From positions 1-14,310 of the forward strand of contig URDD01000066.1 in NCBI GenBank assembly GCA_900546395.1: 14,310 bases of DNA, written 5' to 3'. Position numbers and translations under genes: made by a program. The notes below the pieces were generated by a model. That model searched no databases. It was not told the origin of the DNA and saw only the letters and a list, made by a program, of their open reading frames with translations. Positions 7,629-14,310 of this stretch are shown one piece after another. The stretch's first letter is position 1; each line of letters starts with the position of its first letter. The stretch is from an uncultured Bacteroidales bacterium. GTDB taxonomy: Bacteria; Bacteroidota; Bacteroidia; Bacteroidales; UBA932.

Positions 7629-7745
7629 TAGATATGTCGCAATCGTTGTAGCACAGATGTGGCGAAACGGAAGAGGTTTTTCTTTTTTTTATGCTTATTT
7701 TTCTTTTTTAAAGCATGTTTCTGAATTTGATGACGGTTTTTTATA

Positions 7746-7753
7746 TATATTTG
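7746..7753 (+). promoter_or_regulatory. Probable -7 element for the DUF47 gene (TATATTTG)
   Basis: TATATTTG matches TAnnTTTG exactly and ends 15 bases before the ATG at 7769. A TTTG occurs at 7726-7729, but the 16-base spacing is shorter than the usual 19-21. The two divergent promoters for this gene and the fimbrillin operon share this region of about 160 bp. Confidence 0.5.
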
Positions 7754-7768
7754 AACTTATAACCACCT

Positions 7769-8428
7769 ATGGCTATGAATTTTATAAAGAAAATAAGAAG
7801 ACTTTTCGTGTCTAAGGCACACCTTCTGCCGATGTATAGCCAGCAGACTGCATACCTCAAGCAGGCATCTACTGCACTCGTATCCATGATGAGTACAATG
7901 GATATTGATGAGTGGAGGAGGCTTGAAAAAGAGATTAAACTTTGTGAGGTTCAGGGAGATGCCATGCTTACAGAGCTATATGAGGAGTTATATGAAAACT
8001 TGCTTGCCCCATTGTTCCGAATTGACCTTCAGACAGTGGCGGTTTTCATAGACGAGTTTTTGGATGATATAAACGACGCTGCCAAGTCTGTGCTTATTTA
8101 TATGCCGCAGAGAGTTGATTCCCAACTTCTGGAACTTGCCCAGTACATAGACTCTGCGGCAGATGCTTTAAGGGAAATCGTGGCTTGTCTGTCTGATGTA
8201 AAAGGAAATTTTTCCACCCTTACTATGCAGTGTGACAGAATTATGGAATTGGAGCATGCTGCGGACGAGGCATATGAAGAATATATAGGATACGTGTTCA
8301 ATAATGAAAAGAATCCTATTGAATTGATGAAGTATAAGAATATAGCAGAGATGCTTGAAAGCACTACTGATGCTGCCAAGAAGGCCTCTGACTACGTCAG
8401 GAAAATGCTGTTGAGGTACTCTGATTGA
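7769..8428 (+). CDS. DUF47 / PhoU-like protein
   Basis: This is a 219-residue, almost entirely helical cytoplasmic protein of the DUF47 family (PhoU_div), related to PhoU. PhoU proteins form two three-helix bundles that bind metal clusters and control phosphate uptake. Four ExxxD metal-ligand motifs are visible at the expected spacing: E60-D64, E96-D100, E162-D166 and E197-D201. The second half reads ELEHAADEAYEEYI, then MLESTTDAAKKASDYV, characteristic of the family. DUF47 genes usually sit next to a Pit-type phosphate transporter. Here no transporter is adjacent: the fimbrillin operon lies upstream (divergent) and the AsmA gene downstream (convergent, 23 bases away). A second in-frame ATG at 7775 is an equally possible start. 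Family assignment is firm; the regulatory partner is unknown. Confidence 0.87.
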   Translation: MAMNFIKKIRRLFVSKAHLLPMYSQQTAYLKQASTALVSMMSTMDIDEWRRLEKEIKLCEVQGDAMLTELYEELYENLLAPLFRIDLQTVAVFIDEFLDDINDAAKSVLIYMPQRVDSQLLELAQYIDSAADALREIVACLSDVKGNFSTLTMQCDRIMELEHAADEAYEEYIGYVFNNEKNPIELMKYKNIAEMLESTTDAAKKASDYVRKMLLRYSD

Positions 8429-8451
8429 CTTCCTGTCATTTGCTTTTTCTG

Positions 8452-11400
8452 CTATTCTTGTGTCCCAGTGGAGTCCTTTCCGGCTTTGTCAAAGGCTGTC
8501 TTGCGTCTGAATGTGTCTGTTACAGTTGCGCGGCTGACATTGACAGAGTCTTTCTCCATATAGTCAAGTTCATTTGCCGAGAGGCTGTCGAGTTTCTGGT
8601 TGACTGCCTGATTGTATGCAATCTGCTTCTTGAATGTGGTTATAGCTCCCATTCTTGCGTTTTCCTTTAAGGCCTTGTCCACTCCTATATAGAATATCTT
8701 GTTGATTGATTCTTTCAGATTTAGTCTGGTTTCATCAACAACGGAAGAAAATACAGGAACATTGCTGTTTTTGTATTTGGCTTTTCCTATCTTGAATTTG
8801 AAGTCATCGAAGTTATTTCCATACAAGTCAATGCCAAGCCTGAAAGGAATAGGCGAATCAAGTACTGAAATATGATATCTGAAAGACATGTCCAGGTTTT
8901 GCATACCGCTCATAGCCAGTTTGTATCTGTCAATTTTAAGTACGAAAGGAAAGATTTCAATTGTGTTGTCTTTAAGAACTCCTTCTACTGACATCTTTTC
9001 GATATGTCCAGAAGTTTTGTCCTTAAACATCAATTTCTTTGCAATACTTCTGAACCCTTCGCTTTCTTCCATCTGCAGGTCGTTTCCGGAAATGCGAATC
9101 ACCCCCTTTATAGTAGGCATCATTATGTTCATGTTTGTATCAATGCTCGCTGTTGCAGCAAGATCACAGTTAAGATTGCCTTTGAAGGATTTGAGCATAG
9201 GTATGACTGAATCGACAGCAGGCATAAGTTCTATGACTTTTTCTGCTGTGATATCGCTCATATGAAGGTCGAAACCTGTTTTCAAATCCTTTTTTGTGCG
9301 AGTAGCGTAGAATCCTTCAAAATCTATGTTTCCGATTTCAGACCTTGCCAAAGTGTTTGTAAATTGTATGCACCTTTCTTTAGCTACCAGATTGCTCTTC
9401 AGTTCTGATATGTTCAGGTTTGAGTACTTTACGTCTGATGCGCTCAGACTGACTTTCATATTAATGTTTGCAGGAACTACTATGAGCGATGATTCTACAT
9501 TTGTAGCGTTTGCAAGTGTATCCGTCACTATCATTTCCTGATAATCGCTGTCATCTACCTCTGTCATATCCATCCTTGTAGCAGCAAGTATGGCAGGATT
9601 GAATTTTGAGCCGGTAGCATAGGCGCCCAGCAACTCGTTGATATTCAGTGAATCAGATATGACTTTCAAATCCAAGTCAAGGATACCGCCTCCTGCTACC
9701 ATTCCTCGGAGTCCTTCCATTGTCCCGGAAGTAGTAAGATTTGATGTGCCGCTGACTAAGGTAAGGTTTTCAAGCGATATCTTATTGTTATTGAAACTTC
9801 CGCTGAAATTATGTATTGTATTTTTCAGAGGGAAGAACGGTGTGATTACAATAGCCTCCTTAAAATTAATTTCCCCGTCAGCATCCCATTCCATGAATAC
9901 TTTCTTGAATGAAGAGTCTATATCTACGTGCAGGTCGTTTTTCCTGAAGTCTGATTCCTTTAGCCATACAGGGACTTCATTTGATAATCTCTTTCTTGAA
10001 ATATGTGCAAACAGAGAATCGGCAGGTACATCAGGGTATTTCCTTGCCAGCGAGTCGATAAACATTTTTACCTTATGTTTTCGCTCTATCGAGTTCATGG
10101 CAGCTATCGTATTCAACTTCAGGTTGCTTATTCCAATTCTGTTTACAGGCCCCCTGAGGAATATTCCCTTGCTTTTGCTCTTCAGGTCCAGGACAGGAAT
10201 ATCCGGATTATCTTTCTTCGGAGAAATTGAGAAAGAGTTATCTGAATCTGCTATGAATACGGCAGTAGTGTCCGATCCAGTCAGAGACAGGAATCCAATT
10301 GACATTTTCCCCTCAAAAGGATAAAATGCAGATGAATCTGCCTGGTCAAGGACAGATGCAGAGTTTGTTGCAGTAGCGGACAGTTTGCTTCCGCGTGCGA
10401 AAATCTCGTTTTTATATCGGAAACTTATGCTGTCTGCAGAAGATACCAGCGCAAGAACATGTTCGCCGCTTGTAATGCTTGAGTCTCTGTCATCGTCAAT
10501 GGCTCCAAGCCAAAGACTGAGACTGTCGGCATACAGGTCGAGTGAATCTTTTTGTGAATTCAGGACCAGCCTGTCACTTTTTATGTATCCTCCGATTTGA
10601 GCTTCTGAAAATTTATAGGGGTCAATCTGAGATAAATATACTTTACCTTTAAGTTTTGCCCTTAGTCCTCCTTCTGTTGAGACTCCGCTATTTTGTTTTA
10701 TAATAAGATCCAGAGTATCAAGACTGACTGATGCTGTGGCGTCAATGTTTATCAGAGGATCCTTCCCTGTCAAGTCTTCTGCTGAACCGCTGAGTCCGAT
10801 AGACATAGCTTTTCCGCTTACTCCGAAGTCGTTAAGGTTGAAATCCAGTTTTCCATTTTCGCTCCCTTTTAGCCCGGCTTTTAGTATCACGTTGTTTCTG
10901 GTGCCGTATTTTTTGTGTGATATATACGCTTCTGGAATATTGATGCCGGCAGTCAGTTTCGGAAATTTTCCTTCAGACGGTGCATACAGACCTTCGCATT
11001 CTGCTTTTATATTTATCGCAGCATTAGTCTGTATGTAGGTGAGTTCTTTCCATATATCTCCTTCCAGATTTTTCAGGACATCATTTACCTTGCACTGGTG
11101 TATTTCTGCAATGCCTTTTATATATATGCCTTTTTTACCTTCAAACTTCACTTCGGCATCTGCCGTAAGCGGGATATCGGCGATTTCGGCTTTAAGTTTT
11201 TCAAGGCGTACTGCAGGTATGGTATCATCAGGAAATGAAAGTCCGCTTTTGAAAGAAATCGGGACTTTTATTCTGCCATATGATTTTGTTGCAATATATG
11301 TTGTGGCCTTAGCTTCGGCCTTGATATTTCTGTGGGTGGCTCCTATGCGGAACATATCAAGGTTCAGTGCAAAGGTGTCGGAAGGAAAACGTCCGGCAAG

Positions 11401-12114
11401 GAACATGCTGTCTAGCCTGAATTCGACCCTTTTAGTATCTATTTTTTTTAGATTGAGTCTCCCGTTAAACTGCATATCATTCATTTTCAATACCATACTG
11501 GTAGTATCGCATAAACTGTTGAATATAATGAGAGGCTTTTCAGTGAACTGTATCTTTCCTAATATTATGTTTGGAATTCCGGCTGATGTACTGTCGCTTT
11601 CTTCGGAAGAGGATGCTTTGAAAATGTTCCAGTTTGCGTTTTCGGAATTATAGTTTCTGGCGAATATCCTAGGTTTGGCAAGTACAAGTGATGGTATCCG
11701 TATTTGTCCTGCCGCAAGAGACAAAATGTTCAGAGAAGCCGAGAATTTGTTGAAAGACATAAGAGTGTCGCAGTTTTCACTTCTTCCCGGTATGAAAAGT
11801 TCCTTGTTTTCAAATTCTGCAAATCTGTCAGACGGATAAGTTACGGATACAGAGTCGAAACTTATGTTCAGATTTGGAAAATTACGCAGTACTGACGCTG
11901 ATACTTTGCCGAATGATACTTCACCGTTAATATACTCTTCGGTAAAATTACGGGCAATCTTTTCAAGTACTGCAGAAGATAGGGCAATCTGTAATACAGC
12001 CAGCAGAACTCCCCATATTCCCAGTATCCAGAATACGGCTTTTTTTATTTTTGAAATGTAGCGTTTCTCAGAGTTTGAATCGATGCTTTTTTTTTCAGAA
12101 TTTGTAATTTCCAT
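8452..12114 (-). CDS. AsmA-family protein (inner-membrane anchored, periplasmic)
   Basis: The product is a 1,220-residue member of the AsmA/TamB-like superfamily. These long beta-groove proteins cross the periplasm and are linked to phospholipid transport and outer-membrane homeostasis. A lysine-rich cytoplasmic tail (1-25) precedes one membrane segment (about 26-48, FWILGIWGVLLAVLQIAL). The AsmA N-terminal domain follows (NGEVSFGKVSASVLRNFPNL), then a long repetitive beta region. The AsmA-like C-terminal domain lies at about 870-1130, with GKAKYK near its end and the stretch RYHISVLDSPIPFRLGIDLY. A charged, probably coiled tail of about 90 residues (1130-1220) closes the protein. I chose ATG 12114 because the -7 element TATCTTTG (12134-12141) sits between it and the longer ATG at 12144. 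The coding strand has a run of nine A at codons 7-10. The gene stands alone and is convergent with the DUF47 gene. The transported substrate is not deducible here. Confidence 0.87.
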   Translation of the reverse strand: MEITNSEKKSIDSNSEKRYISKIKKAVFWILGIWGVLLAVLQIALSSAVLEKIARNFTEEYINGEVSFGKVSASVLRNFPNLNISFDSVSVTYPSDRFAEFENKELFIPGRSENCDTLMSFNKFSASLNILSLAAGQIRIPSLVLAKPRIFARNYNSENANWNIFKASSSEESDSTSAGIPNIILGKIQFTEKPLIIFNSLCDTTSMVLKMNDMQFNGRLNLKKIDTKRVEFRLDSMFLAGRFPSDTFALNLDMFRIGATHRNIKAEAKATTYIATKSYGRIKVPISFKSGLSFPDDTIPAVRLEKLKAEIADIPLTADAEVKFEGKKGIYIKGIAEIHQCKVNDVLKNLEGDIWKELTYIQTNAAINIKAECEGLYAPSEGKFPKLTAGINIPEAYISHKKYGTRNNVILKAGLKGSENGKLDFNLNDFGVSGKAMSIGLSGSAEDLTGKDPLINIDATASVSLDTLDLIIKQNSGVSTEGGLRAKLKGKVYLSQIDPYKFSEAQIGGYIKSDRLVLNSQKDSLDLYADSLSLWLGAIDDDRDSSITSGEHVLALVSSADSISFRYKNEIFARGSKLSATATNSASVLDQADSSAFYPFEGKMSIGFLSLTGSDTTAVFIADSDNSFSISPKKDNPDIPVLDLKSKSKGIFLRGPVNRIGISNLKLNTIAAMNSIERKHKVKMFIDSLARKYPDVPADSLFAHISRKRLSNEVPVWLKESDFRKNDLHVDIDSSFKKVFMEWDADGEINFKEAIVITPFFPLKNTIHNFSGSFNNNKISLENLTLVSGTSNLTTSGTMEGLRGMVAGGGILDLDLKVISDSLNINELLGAYATGSKFNPAILAATRMDMTEVDDSDYQEMIVTDTLANATNVESSLIVVPANINMKVSLSASDVKYSNLNISELKSNLVAKERCIQFTNTLARSEIGNIDFEGFYATRTKKDLKTGFDLHMSDITAEKVIELMPAVDSVIPMLKSFKGNLNCDLAATASIDTNMNIMMPTIKGVIRISGNDLQMEESEGFRSIAKKLMFKDKTSGHIEKMSVEGVLKDNTIEIFPFVLKIDRYKLAMSGMQNLDMSFRYHISVLDSPIPFRLGIDLYGNNFDDFKFKIGKAKYKNSNVPVFSSVVDETRLNLKESINKIFYIGVDKALKENARMGAITTFKKQIAYNQAVNQKLDSLSANELDYMEKDSVNVSRATVTDTFRRKTAFDKAGKDSTGTQE

Positions 12115-12133
12115 AACAACTAAATAAGTTTTG

Positions 12134-12141
12134 CAAAGATA
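12134..12141 (-). promoter_or_regulatory. -7 promoter element of the AsmA-family gene (TATCTTTG)
   Basis: On the minus strand TATCTTTG is an exact TAnnTTTG match, ending 19 bases before the ATG at 12114. The expected -33 position has no good TTTG, though weak -33 boxes are common. It fixes the start codon downstream, at 12114 rather than 12144. Confidence 0.6.
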
Positions 12142-12235
12142 CAAAAAAAGAAAGGATGATATCTGAAATTCTTTGAAAATCCCATGTGTTTCGAAGTGAA
12201 AGTCTAAAAATTGCGATAAGAAATAAAAAATGCAT

Positions 12236-12253
12236 AATAAATTACAATTTATT
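12236..12253. repeat. Perfect AT-rich palindrome in the divergent regulatory region
   Basis: AATAAATT (12236-12243) and AATTTATT (12246-12253) are perfect reverse complements separated by only AC. The 2-base spacer makes a stable hairpin unlikely and favours a dimeric protein-binding site. It lies 22 bases upstream of the -7 element at 12275 and about 95 bases upstream of the AsmA -7 element on the opposite strand. Confidence 0.4.
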
Positions 12254-12274
12254 TAGTTTTAATATAAAATGTAG

Positions 12275-12282
12275 TATATTTG
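12275..12282 (+). promoter_or_regulatory. Upstream candidate -7 element (TATATTTG)
   Basis: This is an exact TAnnTTTG match on the + strand, about 150 bases before the phosphoesterase ATG. At the -33 position only TTTA is present. If used, it would give a leader of about 140 bases that contains the direct repeat at 12301-12321. Confidence 0.35.
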
Positions 12283-12300
12283 CTTTCAAAATGAAGATGA

Positions 12301-12321
12301 CTTGACAAAAACTTAACAAAA
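12301..12321 (+). promoter_or_regulatory. Direct repeat with 11-bp period, Pho-box-like
   Basis: CTTGACAAAA (12301-12310) and CTTAACAAAA (12312-12321) differ at one base and repeat every 11 bp. Known PhoB/PhoP sites share this architecture: 7-bp CTGTCAT-type or TTAACA-type direct repeats in an 11-bp period with A/T spacers. It lies about 50 bases upstream of the -7 element at 12372 and precedes a phosphoesterase gene. Function is inferred. Confidence 0.4.
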
Positions 12322-12371
12322 TTTTCGTCACTGTTTAAGGATTTAGTAATGTTTTATTTATTACAATAAAG

Positions 12372-12379
12372 TAAATTTG
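12372..12379 (+). promoter_or_regulatory. Probable -7 element of the phosphoesterase gene (TAAATTTG)
   Basis: TAAATTTG matches TAnnTTTG exactly, leaving a leader of about 45 bases before the ATG at 12431. The -33 region has only TTTA-like sequence, so an activator may be required. It is nearer and more likely than the match at 12275. Confidence 0.5.
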
Positions 12380-12430
12380 CGCGTTTTACAATGCTGTGCG
12401 GATTTGGAATTTAACTTAAGAGTTTAAAAT

Positions 12431-14310
12431 ATGGGGTTCTGTAAAAACATTTCAAGATGTTTGTTCTTTGCAGCGGCATTAGTAGCTGCTCTTTCTATTA
12501 TCTCCTGTTCGGGGGGAGAAAAAAGTGATAATTTTGATATCCAGTTTGAGATCCCCGAATCTCTGACACTGCCTTCGGATGCTTCGGAAATCCAGTTCCG
12601 TATCCAGTTCGGAAAGTCTCCCGAATCATCAGACTTGATAGCGTTCGAAGATGAAGGCGGTGTGTTCAATACCAGTGCCATAACTCGTATCTCTGCACGG
12701 TATTTTTCGTGCGAGGTATATGACGGCATGACTTCCGGCATATATAATGTATATGTCCAGAGAGGTGCTGTCAGAAAGAAAATGGGAAGGATGTCTGTAG
12801 TCTTTGCAGACGATGTGGAACTGGATGGTGATAATAATGTATATGGTGTTGTCACTTGCGGTGACAAGAAGTTGAAGGGCGTGGTCGTTTCAGACGGTGT
12901 CGAGACTGCAGTTACTGACGAAAACGGCATTTATCAGTTTAAGTCTGAAAAGAGGCTTGGCTATGTGTTTCTTTCCGTTCCAAGCGGTTATGAGGTGTCT
13001 TCCGATGGAGTGCTTCCAAAATTCCATGCTCAGCTGACTCTCTCGCCGTCAATGCCTGAAAGAGCGGATTTTGTCTTGAAGGAGGCGCCTGACCAGACTG
13101 ATCATACTATGCTTGTATTCGGAGATATTCATCTTGCTGCGAGAAATAATGACAGAAACCAGTTCCGTGAATTTACGGATGATGTAAATGACTGGCTTTC
13201 TGCAAACAAAGGTAAGAGTATCTATGGTATGACCTTGGGTGACATGACCTGGGATCTGTATTGGGTGACCAACAAATATGCTTTCGAGGAGTATCTGGCT
13301 GACGCCAATGCAATACAGGGACTTCAGATTTTCCATACGATTGGAAACCATGATCATGAGATGTCAATGGCAGGGGATTTTGATACCGTTACCAAATACA
13401 GGAAAGAAATAGCCCCTACATATTATTCATTCAATATAGGCGAGATTCATTATGTAGTGCTTGACGATATCGAGTGTACAAACAGCGGGGCAGGTGACAG
13501 GACATACAACAACAAAGTAGTCAATGAGCAGCTTGACTGGCTCGAGAAGGATCTTTCTTATGTTTCGAAGGATACGCCAGTTGTTGTTGCGATGCACGCT
13601 CCTTTGTATTCAGATCTCGGATTTCTGTCAGTGGGTAATTCAAGCAGGCTGAAAGAGCTTCTTGAACCTTTCCCGGAAGTGCATTTTATGACTGGCCATA
13701 CACATAAAATGTATAATACGGACAAATTGTCCGAAGAAAAAATATATGAGCATAATTCAGCTGCCGTGTGTGCAACCTGGTGGTGGACAGGAAAATATAA
13801 TAACGGTATGAATATCTGCCAGGACGGAACGCCAGGGGGCTACAGGATATTCGATGTTGACGGAAAATCTTTCTCATGGGTATATAAGCCGACTGGAGCT
13901 TCTGAGAAAATCCAGTTCAGGACTTATGATGCCAACTCTATCACAATGTCTGCCAATGCATGGGTCCCGGATGCAAATGATGAAGGAAAGAAAATCTTTG
14001 AGAAATATGCCAAGGATTGGAAAAACGGTAGCAATGAAAATTATGTATATATAAATGTATGGGATTATGATCCGTCCTGGACAGTTACAGTTACGGAGAA
14101 TGGAAGTAATCTGGAAGTTGAGAAAGTAAGTGTGGCAGATCCTTTGCACCTTATAGCCTATACTTCCATTTCAATCAATGGAAATTCAAAAGAACCTACG
14201 TTCCCGACATCTCAGACGCGCCACATGTTCAGATGTCAGGCTTCCTCTCCTAACTCAACATTGTCTGTAAAGGTTACCGACCGATTCGGAAATGTCTATG
14301 AAGAGGTTTT
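12431..14310 (+). CDS. Calcineurin-like metallophosphoesterase lipoprotein (3' end outside window)
   Basis: At least 626 residues are visible and the frame is still open at the right edge. A signal peptide (1-25) ends in the lipobox IISC with Cys26, so the enzyme is an exported lipoprotein. Residues 30-130 form a beta-rich segment I cannot name. About 135-212 resembles the Bacteroidetes MetallophosN domain (NNVYGVVTCGDKKLKG, then TDENGIYQF). The catalytic calcineurin-type domain is complete: GDIH (231-234), GD (270-271), GNHDHE (305-310), MHAP (His389) and GHTH (422-425), the two-metal ligand set. From about 480 a MetallophosC-like beta domain begins and is cut by the edge. Substrates in this family are phosphomonoesters, phosphodiesters or nucleotides, and this sequence does not decide between them. 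ATG 12431 gives a standard signal peptide, with the -7 element at 12372-12379. A Pho-box-like repeat lies further upstream. Confidence 0.9.
   Translation, partial: MGFCKNISRCLFFAAALVAALSIISCSGGEKSDNFDIQFEIPESLTLPSDASEIQFRIQFGKSPESSDLIAFEDEGGVFNTSAITRISARYFSCEVYDGMTSGIYNVYVQRGAVRKKMGRMSVVFADDVELDGDNNVYGVVTCGDKKLKGVVVSDGVETAVTDENGIYQFKSEKRLGYVFLSVPSGYEVSSDGVLPKFHAQLTLSPSMPERADFVLKEAPDQTDHTMLVFGDIHLAARNNDRNQFREFTDDVNDWLSANKGKSIYGMTLGDMTWDLYWVTNKYAFEEYLADANAIQGLQIFHTIGNHDHEMSMAGDFDTVTKYRKEIAPTYYSFNIGEIHYVVLDDIECTNSGAGDRTYNNKVVNEQLDWLEKDLSYVSKDTPVVVAMHAPLYSDLGFLSVGNSSRLKELLEPFPEVHFMTGHTHKMYNTDKLSEEKIYEHNSAAVCATWWWTGKYNNGMNICQDGTPGGYRIFDVDGKSFSWVYKPTGASEKIQFRTYDANSITMSANAWVPDANDEGKKIFEKYAKDWKNGSNENYVYINVWDYDPSWTVTVTENGSNLEVEKVSVADPLHLIAYTSISINGNSKEPTFPTSQTRHMFRCQASSPNSTLSVKVTDRFGNVYEEV

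Noticed and set aside
7677..7716. T-rich tract and ATGCTT/AAGCAT repeat as an invertible or phase-variable fimbrial promoter
   Set aside because: The 6-bp repeat is short, no recombinase is encoded nearby, and the tract is interrupted by C, A and G. It may simply be an A-rich upstream element for the fimbrillin operon.
7691..7716. Intrinsic terminator in the 7655-7768 gap
   Set aside because: The stem is only 6 bp with a 14-base loop and no T-run after it on the + strand. Both flanking genes diverge from here, so no terminator is needed.
11039..11653. 204-residue open frame on the + strand
   Set aside because: It is antisense to the AsmA-family gene, its translation has no recognisable domain, and it is explained as a shadow of the real frame. 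The same holds for the + strand frames at 8888-9265 and 9638-10324.
12424..13357. Minus-strand open frames of 168 and 102 residues
   Set aside because: They are antisense to the metallophosphoesterase gene, whose catalytic motifs and lipobox are clear. Their Ser/Thr/Pro-rich translation is typical of shadow frames.
1..14310. Mobile element, tRNA/rRNA gene or CRISPR array
   Set aside because: I found no transposase or integrase frame, no terminal repeats, no cloverleaf-like sequence and no regularly spaced repeats.

Overview
The window looks like chromosomal DNA from a member of the Bacteroidales (Bacteroidota). Three things point there. Several genes are preceded by the Bacteroidetes -7 promoter element TAnnTTTG rather than a sigma-70 TATAAT box. 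Two adjacent lipoproteins carry the sequence hallmarks of Bacteroidetes fimbrillins (type V pilus family). The housekeeping genes (uvrA, Kdo transferase, large AsmA-like protein, DUF47 protein) have Bacteroidales-style sequences. Genus cannot be fixed from the sequence alone. I see no transposase, integrase, tRNA, rRNA or CRISPR array.

Layout, left to right. (1) Positions 2-139 (+) hold the C-terminal end of an unidentified gene, followed by a strong bidirectional terminator hairpin (172-219) shared with the convergent small heat-shock gene hsp20 (228-659, -). (2) A divergent regulatory region of about 335 bp (660-994) carries two sets of inverted repeats and a good Bacteroidetes promoter for uvrA. 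(3) uvrA (995-3871, +) is followed by the Kdo transferase gene waaA (3947-5215, +). (4) Convergent to waaA is a two-gene minus-strand operon of fimbrillin-like lipoproteins (transcription order 7609->6521, then 6519->5236), separated by a single base. (5) A divergent promoter region of about 160 bp leads to a PhoU-like DUF47 protein (7769-8428, +). (6) Convergent to it is a 1,220-residue AsmA-family inner-membrane protein (8452-12114, -). (7) A divergent regulatory region of 316 bp (12115-12430) contains three -7 elements, a perfect AT-rich palindrome and an 11-bp-period direct repeat resembling a Pho box. (8) A lipoprotein calcineurin-like phosphoesterase (12431 to the right edge, +) runs out of the window.

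How the genes work together. Most of the window concerns the cell envelope: Kdo addition to lipid A, AsmA-type lipid transfer to the outer membrane, and three exported lipoproteins. UvrA and Hsp20 are stress and repair proteins. Two genes are phosphate-linked by family (the DUF47/PhoU-like protein and the phosphoesterase), and the direct repeat ahead of the phosphoesterase gives a testable hint of phosphate-starvation control. I found no clearly new multi-gene system. The least explained parts are the compact two-lipoprotein fimbrillin cassette and the structured intergenic regions.
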